Positions 44,194 to 52,987 of a stretch of 64,000 bases of DNA are shown one piece after another; within the stretch, counting starts at the first letter, position 1, and every line of letters starts with the position of its first letter. The translations under genes and the position numbers were made by a program. Location of the stretch: assembly GCF_033100115.1 (NCBI RefSeq), contig NZ_CP136910.1, positions 4,963,001 through 5,027,000 of the forward strand. The letters are read 5' to 3'. The notes under the pieces were generated by a model, which saw only the letters and a list, made by a program, of their open reading frames with translations, did not search any database and was not told the origin of the DNA. This DNA comes from Anaerocolumna sp. AGMB13020 (lineage in GTDB: Bacteria > Bacillota > Clostridia > Lachnospirales > Lachnospiraceae).

Positions 44194-44904
44194 ATGCTTC
44201 AGATTATTCATTTCAGTAAAAGCTATAATGGTGTCAAACAGGCAGTTGAGGATCTTACGCTTACGGTGAATTCCGGTGATATCTACGGTTTCATAGGGCA
44301 TAACGGGGCAGGTAAAACAACAACACTTAAGGCTGTTTCAGGAATTCTAGACTTTGAAGGCGGAGATATCGTGATAGATGGTACATCTATCAAGAAGGAT
44401 GCTTATACCTGTAAGAAAAAGATGGCATATATACCGGATAACCCGGATATTTACGAACACCTGACAGGAGAAGGTTATTTGAATTTCATAGGAGATATCT
44501 ATGAAGTTCCTAAAGAATTACGAGTAAAGCGTATAGAAAAATATGGAGAGGCGTTTGAACTGTTACCGGTTTTAGGCGATTCCATCAGTTCGTATTCCCA
44601 TGGTATGAAGCAAAAGCTGGTATTAATATCTGCATTCCTTCATAAACCTAAGCTACTGCTTTTAGATGAACCTTTTGTTGGATTGGACCCTAAAGCAGCT
44701 CATACCCTGAAAAAGCTTATGAAAGAGCTGTGTGAGGAAGGCAGTGCAATATTTTTTTCCACCCACGTTCTGGAAGTGGCTGAAAAACTGTGTAATAACA
44801 TAGCAGTAATAAAAGGTGGAAAGCTAATAGCCAGTGGAAATACAGAAGAAGTAAAAGGAACTAACAGTCTAGAAGAGGTATTCCTTGAAATGACCAAGGA
44901 ATAA
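44194..44904 (+). CDS. ABC exporter ATP-binding protein
   Basis: ATPase subunit (236 residues) of an ABC-2-like exporter. Walker A is GHNGAGKTT (residues 35-43). The signature region is degenerate (SYSHGMKQK instead of LSGGQ), which is common in this bacteriocin/multidrug ATPase group. Walker B is LLLLDEPFVGLDP and the H-loop FFSTHVLEVAE. The start has GAAAGGAGAC upstream. It pairs with the 534-residue permease 13 bp downstream. Cargo is unknown; the nearby sdpR-sdpI-like pair makes a peptide or antimicrobial-defence role possible (inference). Confidence 0.9.
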   Translation: MLQIIHFSKSYNGVKQAVEDLTLTVNSGDIYGFIGHNGAGKTTTLKAVSGILDFEGGDIVIDGTSIKKDAYTCKKKMAYIPDNPDIYEHLTGEGYLNFIGDIYEVPKELRVKRIEKYGEAFELLPVLGDSISSYSHGMKQKLVLISAFLHKPKLLLLDEPFVGLDPKAAHTLKKLMKELCEEGSAIFFSTHVLEVAEKLCNNIAVIKGGKLIASGNTEEVKGTNSLEEVFLEMTKE

Positions 44905-44917
44905 GGGAGGACTTATT

Positions 44918-46522
44918 ATGAAAGAATTTAAGATCTTAATAAGGCTTGTCTTAACGCAGTTCCCTAATGTCTTTGATTTGTCCTTTGCGAAAATAGGTAA
45001 AAATAAGAAAAATATAAGCAAAGCCTTTAAGTTCATAATACCAGTTGCATTCCTGCTATTATGCCTGTTTTCCTTTATATACAGTTATGGTGTGGGATTG
45101 GGATTACAAATGGCAGGAAGAGTTGAGATGCTTATGGAACTGGCGGCTTTAACAGCATCTGTAGCAATTTTCTTTACCAGCATATATAAGATCAGAGGTA
45201 TACTTTTTGATTTTAAAGATTTTGATTTTGTTATGTCACTGCCGTTGAAATTTACTACGGTTGTACTCAGCAGATTACTTTTACTTTACTTAATAAATCT
45301 TCCGACAGCTCTGATAATAATGGGACCGGCAGGAGTTGCCTATTGTATGTTGACAGGATGGGATGGTATATCCTTATTCATGAATCTTGCGGGAGCACTT
45401 CTTTTACCATTCCTGCCAATTACCGGTGCAGCGGCAGTGGGTACGATAATCGCCTTTATTTCACAGGGATTTCGAAAGAGCAAGGTCATAAACATAATAT
45501 TGATGTTTGCTGCACTCATTGGAATTATGGCTGCTTCTTTTTCTTTGAGTTCTGCAGGAAACAGATCTGCTCTGGCAGCCGCAGCTGGGAGCATAAGCAG
45601 TATTTATCCACCGGCAGATTTTTACGAGAAGGGAATATGGGAGAAGGACTTGGTATATTTGTTGTTGTTTCTGTTCGTATCACTTGGAAGCTTTCTCTTA
45701 TTTCTTCTGGTATCCACAAAATACTTCCTGAGGTTGAATACACTGCTTCTTAAAAAGGCACCGTCCAGAGGTTATAAAACCGGTAAGATCAAAGGAGGAA
45801 CACCCTTTCAAGCTTTGTTTATAAAGGAACTTAAGAGATATTTTGCATCTGTTAATTATGTTCTGAATACCGGTTTCGGACCGGTGTTGCTGACGGTTAT
45901 GTGTATTGTACAGCTGTTTTTAAAACCAGAGCAGTTGGATGGATTCCTTGGTATGGATGGAGCTCTTGATTATCTTAGACATTTTCTTCCTCAGTTTATG
46001 GCATTTTGCATTGCTATGACATGTATCAGTGCAAGCTCCCTATCACTTGAAGGAAAGAATTTATGGCTGATGAAATCCCTGCCGGTTACAGCAAAAACTA
46101 TCTTTAACAGTAAGATAGCCTTAAATCTGGTTATGACGATACCTTTTTGTATGCTTGATGGAATATTGCTGGCAATTGGCTTGAAACTGGGAACATCAGA
46201 AGTTTTGGCACTGCTGATGCTGCCCATAGCCATAAGCTTTTATACCTCAGTAGCAGGCTTATATTTTAATCTGTTATTACCTAAGTTTGACTGGAGTACA
46301 GAAATTACTGTAATTAAGCAGAGCATAGCGGTTCTGGTAACTATGTTCACCGGAGGTGGTTTGCTGATGCTTCCTGTAGCTACCGCTTTTATTCTGCCTG
46401 ACATAACCTCACTGACTGCAATTGGTATATCTTCGGTACTGATAGTTATCGTTACCGGAATTTTGTATGCCTCACTTCAGAAAACGGGTCAGAAGAAGCT
46501 CATGCTGTTAGGGAGTAACTAG
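44918..46522 (+). CDS. ABC exporter permease
   Basis: Large multi-helix membrane protein (534 residues) forming the permease partner of the preceding ATPase. Roughly a dozen hydrophobic segments are visible, such as FIIPVAFLLLCLFSFIY near the N-terminus and ISSVLIVIVTGILYASL at the C-terminus. The stretch FDFKDFDFVMSLPLKFTTVVLSRLL resembles the conserved region of large uncharacterised ABC-2-type permeases in Firmicutes. ATG 44918 has AAGGGAGGAC upstream. No peptidase or accessory domain is seen. It does not resemble a specific characterised exporter strongly enough to name the substrate. Confidence 0.82.
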   Translation: MKEFKILIRLVLTQFPNVFDLSFAKIGKNKKNISKAFKFIIPVAFLLLCLFSFIYSYGVGLGLQMAGRVEMLMELAALTASVAIFFTSIYKIRGILFDFKDFDFVMSLPLKFTTVVLSRLLLLYLINLPTALIIMGPAGVAYCMLTGWDGISLFMNLAGALLLPFLPITGAAAVGTIIAFISQGFRKSKVINIILMFAALIGIMAASFSLSSAGNRSALAAAAGSISSIYPPADFYEKGIWEKDLVYLLLFLFVSLGSFLLFLLVSTKYFLRLNTLLLKKAPSRGYKTGKIKGGTPFQALFIKELKRYFASVNYVLNTGFGPVLLTVMCIVQLFLKPEQLDGFLGMDGALDYLRHFLPQFMAFCIAMTCISASSLSLEGKNLWLMKSLPVTAKTIFNSKIALNLVMTIPFCMLDGILLAIGLKLGTSEVLALLMLPIAISFYTSVAGLYFNLLLPKFDWSTEITVIKQSIAVLVTMFTGGGLLMLPVATAFILPDITSLTAIGISSVLIVIVTGILYASLQKTGQKKLMLLGSN

Positions 46523-46633
46523 ACCTATGGTTCGTATAATTATTTGCAGAAGAAAAGGCTCTGGTATTCCTTGAGGAAAATGAACAAAAACAATAGACCA
46601 AGGATATGAAATGTATCGTGAAAAGAGGTTGTA

Positions 46634-46918
46634 ATGAATAATGTGTTTAAAGCCCTGTCCGACTCTACCAGGCGGAAAATACTGGAGTTGCTGGCAAATA
46701 GGGATATGAATGCGGGAGAGATTGCAGATTATTTTAATATCAGCAAACCATCTATAAGCCATCATCTTACTATACTGAAAAATGCAGATCTGATAAGCGA
46801 TGAGAGAAAGGGGCAAAATATAGTATACTCTCTGAATACAACGGTATTTCAGGATGTAGTAAGATGGTTTTTCGATATAACAAAGAGTAACGGAGAGGAA
46901 GAAAAGAGCAATGAGTAA
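46634..46918 (+). CDS. ArsR/SdpR-family autorepressor
   Basis: Small winged-helix regulator (94 residues): MNNVFKALSDSTRRKILELL at the N-terminus, recognition helix in SKPSISHHLTILKNADLI, and wing in ERKGQNIVYSLNTTV. The metal-binding CxC of classical ArsR is absent. A C-terminal VVRWFFDI segment is typical of the SdpR subgroup. The coding region overlaps the next gene (SdpI-like membrane protein) by 8 bp, the arrangement of Bacillus sdpRI, where SdpI sequesters SdpR at the membrane. The start follows AAAAGAGG. Confidence 0.9.
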   Translation: MNNVFKALSDSTRRKILELLANRDMNAGEIADYFNISKPSISHHLTILKNADLISDERKGQNIVYSLNTTVFQDVVRWFFDITKSNGEEEKSNE

Positions 46919-47546
46919 AAAAGGGCAGTTACTATTATGGTTTATTACGCTGGTATCCTTTGCAGGAATTCTGGCAGTGTATCATAAACTTCCTGACAGG
47001 GTTCCGATTCATTGGAACAGCAGCTGGGAGGTAGACGGAACCTCTGATAAGAATAAGATGTTTCTAATCGGCGCTGTACCGGCACTTGCTAACGGTTTAT
47101 TTTATGTACTTCCTATTATTGATCCAAGAAGAAAGAACTATGATGCTAAAACATATGGATTAATAAGAGCGGTTCTTGTTCTTCTGTTGGTTTTTTTATC
47201 CTGGGCAACAGTAGTCACCGCTTTGGATCTGGGAGTTAATGATAAATTGATGTTATCATTAATAATCGGTATAACCTTTATTGCAATGGGAAATTATCTG
47301 CCGAAGGTAAAGAGTAATTTTTTTGTTGGAATAAAAAACCCCTGGGCATTGTCTGATCCCGTTATCTGGAGAAAGACGCATAAGGTAGGCGGTTATTTCT
47401 TTTTTATAATTGGGTTATTCATGCTTCCAATGGGAGTAATAGACACTGCACTGTACAGTAACATTGTTATCTGGCTGCTGCTTACAGGCATTCTTGGAGT
47501 AAATATTTATTCTTATCTACTATACAGGAAGAATTTTGGTGCTTAG
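46911..47546 (+). CDS. SdpI-family membrane protein (immunity/signal-transducing type)
   Basis: Integral membrane protein of 211 residues with about six helices. The N-terminal DUF1648 region includes KLPDRVPIHWNSSWEVDG, and the C-terminal SdpI region contains GNYLPKVKSNFFVGIKNPWAL and WRKTHKVGGYFF, which are diagnostic. In Bacillus subtilis SdpI gives immunity to the SdpC killing peptide and captures the repressor SdpR. No sdpA, sdpB or sdpC homologue lies in the window, so this is an orphan module, perhaps for defence against peptides or envelope stress. Overlap with the regulator gene implies co-translation. Confidence 0.92.
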   Translation: MSKKGQLLLWFITLVSFAGILAVYHKLPDRVPIHWNSSWEVDGTSDKNKMFLIGAVPALANGLFYVLPIIDPRRKNYDAKTYGLIRAVLVLLLVFLSWATVVTALDLGVNDKLMLSLIIGITFIAMGNYLPKVKSNFFVGIKNPWALSDPVIWRKTHKVGGYFFFIIGLFMLPMGVIDTALYSNIVIWLLLTGILGVNIYSYLLYRKNFGA

Positions 47547-47689
47547 CAAGTTTATCTTACCTTAGTCATTTCTTGTAGTATATCGTTTGCTTGTAATAAC
47601 TGGCTGTTTAACAGTGTATAAAATTTGCTCGGTTAGCAAAGAGTTATATGGAATAAACCGATTGAGAATAAAACAGAGGATACATAAAA

Positions 47690-47780
47690 AAGCAGTTGAA
47701 GGTATATTGTACTGTGACCCGTTAAGTTAGATTAAATCTAAGAAAGGTCAGTGCATGATATATACTTTCAAGTGCTTTTT
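47690..47780. terminator. Bidirectional terminator between sdpI-like gene and argH
   Basis: A long interrupted stem: AGCA-TTGAA-GTATAT on the left against ATATATAC-TTCAA-TGCT on the right, with inner CTGTGACC/GGTCAG and TTAGATT/ATCTAA stems. A-run before and T-run after serve both directions. The remaining 47547-47689 stretch shows no gene. Confidence 0.7.
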
Positions 47781-47896
47781 TATTACAGCTATATCTATAA
47801 ATTACTTTCTGCGGACTTTTTAGTTTTGTGCCCCTTGGGACTTAATGATACTGTATAATTCATAGTTATCTATAGCGTTGATATATAGTTACTTTT

Positions 47897-49276
47897 TTAT
47901 TTAAGACTATTTAAGAAATTTTCATTGAGTAAGATAGCGTCCTTCATGGCTTCTGTACCCGGTGCACCTTTTGTGTTGCGCTTTTCTACACAGGTCTTTA
48001 AAGATATGGCATCATAGATATCGGCTTCAAACACAGGTGAAACAGCTTTGAACTCATCGAGGCTTAAATCATCCAGTGAAACATTTTTGTTTATGCAGTA
48101 GATAACCAATTGACCGATAATACCATGAGCATCGCGGAAAGGGACACCATGATTAACAAGATAATCAGCAGCATCTGTTGCATTGGTAAATCCGCCTTTG
48201 GCGCTGGAGACCATGTTATCCCGGTTAAAGATGGTAGTCTGCAGCATATCTGTGAACAGCTTTAAGCACCCCTTTACCGTATCAATTGCGTCAAAAGTCA
48301 GTTCCTTGTCCTCCTGCATGTCCTTGTTATAAGCAAGGGGAAGCCCTTTCATTGTAGTTAGCAGTGATATAAGACTTCCGTATACCCTTCCGGTCTTACC
48401 TCTTATAAGTTCGGCAATATCAGGATTTTTCTTCTGAGGCATTATGCTGCTCCCGGTGGAATAGGCATCGTCCAGCTCGATAAATTGATATTCATTGGAA
48501 TTCCATAGAATGATTTCCTCACAGAAACGGCTTAGATGCATCATGATTATAGAGAAGGCACTTAAACTCTCAATCAGATAATCTCTGTCTGATACTGAGT
48601 CCATACTATTGTTCGTTGCACCGTTAAAACCAAGGAGTTCTGCGGTATATTCCCGGTCCAGAGGATAGGTGGTTCCTGCCAGTGCCCCCGCTCCTAAAGG
48701 GGAATAATTAAGGCGTTCGATTATATCTGTCAGCCGCAGGTAATCTCTTTTAAACATCTCAAAATATGCCCCGGCATGATGCGCTAAAGTAACCGGTTGG
48801 GCTTTCTGAAGATGAGTAAAACCAGGCATATAGGTGTCAAGGTGTTCTTTCATAAGCTTTAAAAGTACCTCTAAGAGTTCTTTTGTAAGTTCTTTGATTC
48901 TAAATAGTTCTTTCCTGGTGTATAACTTCATATCAAGGGCAACCTGATCATTACGGCTTCTGCCAGTATGGAGTTTTTTACCGATATCGCCGGTACGCTC
49001 AATAAGAATTGATTCCACGAAGCTGTGAATATCTTCTTTTGATTCATCAAAAAGTAGTTTACCCTCGTTTATTTCAAACTTTATATGCTCTAATTCTTTT
49101 ATTATAGTAATCTTTTCCTGTTCGCTCAGGATGCCCTGTTTGGCCAGCATGGTTACATGGGCTATACTGCCTTCTATGTCTTCTTGATAGAACTTGCAGT
49201 CAAAGGAGAGGGATGCATTGAAATTATGGACTAATTCATTGGTTTCTTTTGTAAAACGTCCGCCCCAGAGTTTCAT
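47897..49276 (-). CDS. argH: Argininosuccinate lyase
   Basis: Final enzyme of arginine synthesis, splitting argininosuccinate to arginine and fumarate. It belongs to the fumarase/aspartase superfamily. The signature loop with the catalytic serine is GSSIMPQKKNPDIAELIRGK. Other conserved regions are HTGRSRNDQVALDMKLY and GFTHLQKAQPVTLAHH (containing the general His region). The length of 459 residues is standard. The ATG is followed by the family-typical KLWGGRF. It is separated from argG by 38 kb but has a matching promoter arrangement. Confidence 0.97.
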   Translation of the reverse strand: MKLWGGRFTKETNELVHNFNASLSFDCKFYQEDIEGSIAHVTMLAKQGILSEQEKITIIKELEHIKFEINEGKLLFDESKEDIHSFVESILIERTGDIGKKLHTGRSRNDQVALDMKLYTRKELFRIKELTKELLEVLLKLMKEHLDTYMPGFTHLQKAQPVTLAHHAGAYFEMFKRDYLRLTDIIERLNYSPLGAGALAGTTYPLDREYTAELLGFNGATNNSMDSVSDRDYLIESLSAFSIIMMHLSRFCEEIILWNSNEYQFIELDDAYSTGSSIMPQKKNPDIAELIRGKTGRVYGSLISLLTTMKGLPLAYNKDMQEDKELTFDAIDTVKGCLKLFTDMLQTTIFNRDNMVSSAKGGFTNATDAADYLVNHGVPFRDAHGIIGQLVIYCINKNVSLDDLSLDEFKAVSPVFEADIYDAISLKTCVEKRNTKGAPGTEAMKDAILLNENFLNSLK

Positions 49277-49328
49277 GGTAGTACCTCGTTCTTTCTTTTA
49301 TTGTTGTGAATGCTGATAAATTTAATTA

Positions 49329-49357
49329 ATTATACAATAAATATTATAAATATACAA
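49329..49357 (-). promoter_or_regulatory. argH promoter with candidate ArgR boxes
   Basis: On the minus strand TTGTAT (49357-49352), a 17-nt spacer and perfect TATAAT (49334-49329). TGTATATT and TGTATAAT begin 20 bp apart, as at argG and argJ. Confidence 0.5.
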
Positions 49358-49452
49358 GTATCATTCGCGTATCACTGTCTTTATATAGCTTTAACTGCGG
49401 GAATACTGTTTATGGTGTTATAGAGTGAAAGACAGGCTCAAAATAGAATGAA

Positions 49453-49491
49453 GGAGTGCAGCGTACATTTTAACTTGTACAGCAGCACTCC
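49453..49491 (-). terminator. Hairpin downstream of the M32 peptidase gene
   Basis: GGAGTGC (49453-49459) pairs with GCACTCC (49485-49491), with an inner GTACA/TGTAC stem. It lies 52 bp after the stop of the minus-strand peptidase gene. Only a modest T-rich stretch follows. Confidence 0.6.
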
Positions 49492-49542
49492 AGCATCTGA
49501 TAAACTATTTGGCCTATTGCAGTAATTAACAATAAGTAATTT

Positions 49543-51051
49543 TTAATCTAATTGATACAGCTTCGTATATTTATCAGTAAGATATGCAACAAAATAATCA
49601 GCATTTAAGTCTTCCTGCATCATATCAGTCAGAAGCTCAGAGGTATTCTTTGTAGCTCCGTACTTGTGGATGTGTTCCTTTAAGAAATCAAGAATAGGCT
49701 TTAGGTTTCCAAGGCGTAAGGTTTCTTCTACAGGAAGCTCCTTTTCCATATGACTGTATATCTGGGCAGAGATGGCACTGCCTAATGCATAGGAAGGGAA
49801 GTAGCCGAAGCTTCCGCCAGCCCAGTGGATATCCTGAAGAATTCCTTCTCCGTCATTAGAAGGTTCTATTCCTAAGTATTCCTTGTATTTTTTATTCCAG
49901 ATCCCAGGTAACTCATCGACGGATAGATCTTCTTCAAATATCATTTTTTCAATCTCATAACGGATGATTACATGCAAGGAATAGGATAATTCATCTGCTT
50001 CTGTACGAATAAGGCCTGTTTCACTTTTATTGATTCCAGCTATGAACTGGTCTAAGGATACATCCTTTAATTGCACAGGAAAGGTCTCTTGTAATTTGGG
50101 ATATACAGGAGTCCAGAAGGCTTTGCTTCTTCCCAGCATATTTTCAAAGAAGCGGGACTGAGATTCATGAATACCCATGGAACTGCCGCCGCCTACGGGA
50201 GTTAAGGAAATATCATCTGCTATGTTCATTTCATAAATACCATGTCCGCTTTCATGGATAACGGAAAAAATGGAACTCTCAAGGTTATTGGAATGAATAT
50301 GGGTGGTTATGCGGACATCTTTATTGTGAAGGTTTGTGGTAAAGGGATGTGCACTTTCTGCAAGAACTCCCCTTGAATAATCATAACCTACATAAGCGCT
50401 GATGAATCTGGCGAACTCTAACTGTTTCTCTTTATCGAACTCCTTATAATTATAGGATTTATCAATAAGGTCTTTTTTCTCTTCAACCTTTTTCATAAGA
50501 GGCACTAAGGAATCTTTTATCTTATTGAAAAAGATATCCAGCTTATCCATGGAAAAGCCCTCTTCATAGTCGTTAAGCAGGATATCATAGAGTTTTTCAT
50601 CACCTTTTTTACGATAAGAAGCAAATTTTTTCTGATATTTGATAATTTCACCCAGTGTGGGAGCAAATTCCTCAAAAGCTTTATTTTTCTTAGCCTTTGA
50701 CCAGATTCCGGGAGCCATGGCGGTAAGCTCGCTATAGGCTCTGAATTCTTCCGGAGGAATGGATTCCATCTGTTCATAGGATTTTTTCAGATTTTTAACG
50801 ATTGCTTTCTGATTGAAGTCAAGGTTACTCCATTCAGCTTCTTCTGAGAGATCCTTCAGCAGATCTTTCACTTCATCATTTATAAGGGCTTTGAAGTATT
50901 CAGTGGATATAACACCAATTGCTTTTGAAGTATTCTCTGCGGCACTTTCCGGTGCCAGAGTTTCATTATCCCACTCAAATAAGGTAAGGGCCTGACGAAA
51001 GGCCATTTGTTTCTCAATATATAAGTTTAATTTATCATATGCCTGACTCAT
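49543..51051 (-). CDS. M32 family metallocarboxypeptidase
   Basis: Zinc carboxypeptidase of the M32 (thermostable carboxypeptidase 1) family that removes C-terminal residues from peptides in the cytoplasm. The zinc motif is HESGHGIYE (His266, catalytic Glu267, His270). Conserved HPF (SAHPFTTNL), DVRITTH and IHESQSRFFENMLGRS (third zinc ligand Glu region) are present. I chose ATG 51051 (MSQAYDKL) because TAAAGGAGATG lies upstream; the 48-codon extension to 51195 lacks support. 502 residues is the usual length. No signal peptide. It is divergent from enolase. Confidence 0.94.
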   Translation of the reverse strand: MSQAYDKLNLYIEKQMAFRQALTLFEWDNETLAPESAAENTSKAIGVISTEYFKALINDEVKDLLKDLSEEAEWSNLDFNQKAIVKNLKKSYEQMESIPPEEFRAYSELTAMAPGIWSKAKKNKAFEEFAPTLGEIIKYQKKFASYRKKGDEKLYDILLNDYEEGFSMDKLDIFFNKIKDSLVPLMKKVEEKKDLIDKSYNYKEFDKEKQLEFARFISAYVGYDYSRGVLAESAHPFTTNLHNKDVRITTHIHSNNLESSIFSVIHESGHGIYEMNIADDISLTPVGGGSSMGIHESQSRFFENMLGRSKAFWTPVYPKLQETFPVQLKDVSLDQFIAGINKSETGLIRTEADELSYSLHVIIRYEIEKMIFEEDLSVDELPGIWNKKYKEYLGIEPSNDGEGILQDIHWAGGSFGYFPSYALGSAISAQIYSHMEKELPVEETLRLGNLKPILDFLKEHIHKYGATKNTSELLTDMMQEDLNADYFVAYLTDKYTKLYQLD

Positions 51052-51264
51052 AATAACATCTCCTTTAATGATTAATATTTTCCAGTATAACATAATTATT
51101 ATTTTGTTCAACTGGTATTCTGTATAAAACATATAAGAAAGGGATAATCTGGAATAGACGGCACCGATTTCGTATATCATATGATTACCGCGCAAAATAA
51201 AATATATTCAGGTGCGAAAAAGTAGTAAAAACAAGATTCAATATATATTGGAAAGGAGTTATTT

Positions 51265-52572
51265 ATGAAGAAGCATTTTGAGATTGAGAAAGTAATAGGA
51301 AGGGAAATACTGGATTCCAGAGGAAATCCTACAGTAGAAGTCGAGGTGCTCTTAGCAGATGGAAGCCTTGGCAGAGCAGCAGTACCCTCAGGAGCCTCTA
51401 CAGGAGCATTTGAAGCCGTAGAACTTAGGGATAACGACAAAAAGAGATACTTAGGCAACGGTGTAAAAAAAGCAGTGGACAATGTAAATAAAGTCATAGC
51501 AAAAGAAATCACAGGTCTGAATGCCCTTAATCAGGTTGAGATCGACCGTAAGATGATTGAAGCAGACGGTACAGACAATAAGGGGAAATTAGGTGCTAAT
51601 GCTATTCTTGGTGCTTCCCTGGCAACAGCCAAAGCGGCTGCCCAGTCCTTGCATCTCCCTCTCTACCAGTACATCGGCGGTGTCAATGCCAAGGTGCTGC
51701 CGGTCCCCATGATGAATATTATCAATGGAGGAAAGCATGCGGATTCCAGTTTAAATATACAGGAATTTATGATTATGCCTATCGGTGCAAAATGTTTCTC
51801 AGAGGGACTTGAGTGGAGCACAACAGTGTTTCACACCTTGAAGAAATTATTAAAGAGCCAGGGCTTTGTCACCGCAGTAGGAGATGAAGGCGGGTTCGCA
51901 CCGAAGTTCGGTAGTGATGAAGAGGCCCTTAATTATATTGTAAGAGCGATAGGGGAAGCCGGTTATGAGTCTGGGAAGGATTTCTGTATCGCCATGGATG
52001 TTGCTTCTACCGAGATGTACGAAGAAGCGAAAAAGGCAGGCCGGGAAGGAGAGTACCTCTTCTGGAAAGCAGGTGAATATAAAAGTGTTGATACCATGAT
52101 CGATTATTTGGAGGACCTATGTAACAGATATCCTATAATGTCCATTGAAGATGGTCTGGCAGAAGAAGATTTTAATGGCTGGGAGAAGCTGACGAAAAGA
52201 CTTGGAAGCCGTATACAGCTGGTTGGTGATGATCTGTTCGTTACCAATACCAAAAGAATTGAAAAAGGTATCGACAGAAATATCTCCAATTCTGTTCTAA
52301 TTAAATTCAATCAGATCGGAACCTTAACAGAAACACTGGAGGCCATTGAAATGGCCAAGAATAACAAATGGACCGCAATCGTATCCCATCGTTCCGGTGA
52401 AACAGAAGATGTTACCCTTGCAGATATCGCAGTGGCAACCAATGCCGGACAGATTAAGACAGGAGCACCATCAAGAAGTGACAGGGTCGCCAAATATAAC
52501 AGGCTGTTAAGAATAGAGGAACAGTTAGGTGATATTAGTGTATATCCCGGAAAGAAGTGCTTTCAGATATAA
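51265..52572 (+). CDS. eno: Enolase (phosphopyruvate hydratase)
   Basis: Glycolytic enzyme interconverting 2-phosphoglycerate and phosphoenolpyruvate. Family signature parts are seen in order: [67 protein letters not shown] (metal-binding region), [21 protein letters not shown] (catalytic Lys) and SHRSGETED. The length of 435 residues is standard. ATG 51265 has GAAAGGAG upstream. It is a single-gene transcript ending in a perfect terminator. It feeds pyruvate to the pflB route in the same window. Confidence 0.98.
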   Translation: MKKHFEIEKVIGREILDSRGNPTVEVEVLLADGSLGRAAVPSGASTGAFEAVELRDNDKKRYLGNGVKKAVDNVNKVIAKEITGLNALNQVEIDRKMIEADGTDNKGKLGANAILGASLATAKAAAQSLHLPLYQYIGGVNAKVLPVPMMNIINGGKHADSSLNIQEFMIMPIGAKCFSEGLEWSTTVFHTLKKLLKSQGFVTAVGDEGGFAPKFGSDEEALNYIVRAIGEAGYESGKDFCIAMDVASTEMYEEAKKAGREGEYLFWKAGEYKSVDTMIDYLEDLCNRYPIMSIEDGLAEEDFNGWEKLTKRLGSRIQLVGDDLFVTNTKRIEKGIDRNISNSVLIKFNQIGTLTETLEAIEMAKNNKWTAIVSHRSGETEDVTLADIAVATNAGQIKTGAPSRSDRVAKYNRLLRIEEQLGDISVYPGKKCFQI

Positions 52573-52580
52573 ATAGAATA

Positions 52581-52664
52581 AGAGAGGCTGTTGCAATTTA
52601 ACCAATGTAGCGTTAAGAAGTTTCTTTCCGCTTTACATTTATATGCAACAGCCTCTCTTTTTAT
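52581..52664 (+). terminator. Enolase terminator
   Basis: AGAGAGGCTGTTGCA (52581-52595) pairs exactly with TGCAACAGCCTCTCT, with an inner AATGTA/TACATT stem, followed by T5. It may also stop the convergent small minus-strand gene. Confidence 0.88.
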
Positions 52665-52675
52665 TGGTAGAATCA

Positions 52676-52879
52676 TTACTTTAAGGGAACAGAGTAAACT
52701 TGACTTACATTACAGCGAAACCCCTTGATTATGTTACCGCTCACTAGCTTATGTGCATCCCTGGGGCATAGATCTACATCCATGGTATAAATGAGATGGT
52801 CGTAGATGGTGCTGATAAATAGCATACTGTCATCATAGGGAGCAAGATCTCTTCTTTTACGCAATTCGTATGCATCCAT
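52676..52879 (-). CDS. Small protein of unknown function
   Basis: A 67-residue frame starting MDAYELRKRRDLAPYDD, with AAGGGTGAT just upstream of ATG 52879. The frame extends to 52936 without better start support. The composition is mixed and soluble, with a Cys pair (CPRD, RCNV) and a C-terminal VSQVYSVPLK. I recognise no family. The upstream gene is the Ca2+-type ATPase, 109 bp away on the same strand. The good ribosome binding site and position before a terminator favour a real gene. Confidence 0.5.
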   Translation of the reverse strand: MDAYELRKRRDLAPYDDSMLFISTIYDHLIYTMDVDLCPRDAHKLVSGNIIKGFRCNVSQVYSVPLK

Positions 52880-52987
52880 AATTATCACCCTTCTTATCTT
52901 AAGAAATAATGGTATACTTCCTTCATTTAATGACATTATAACTGTTCATCCTACAATTTTCAATCACCCTGTGTAATATTTACTACC

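Noticed and set aside
46523..46633. A second copy of the 36-bp palindrome before the SdpR-like gene
   Set aside because: I searched this gap by eye for TTTAGATAATTATCTAAA or a close relative and found none, so SdpR control of the 44.1 kb palindrome is unsupported.
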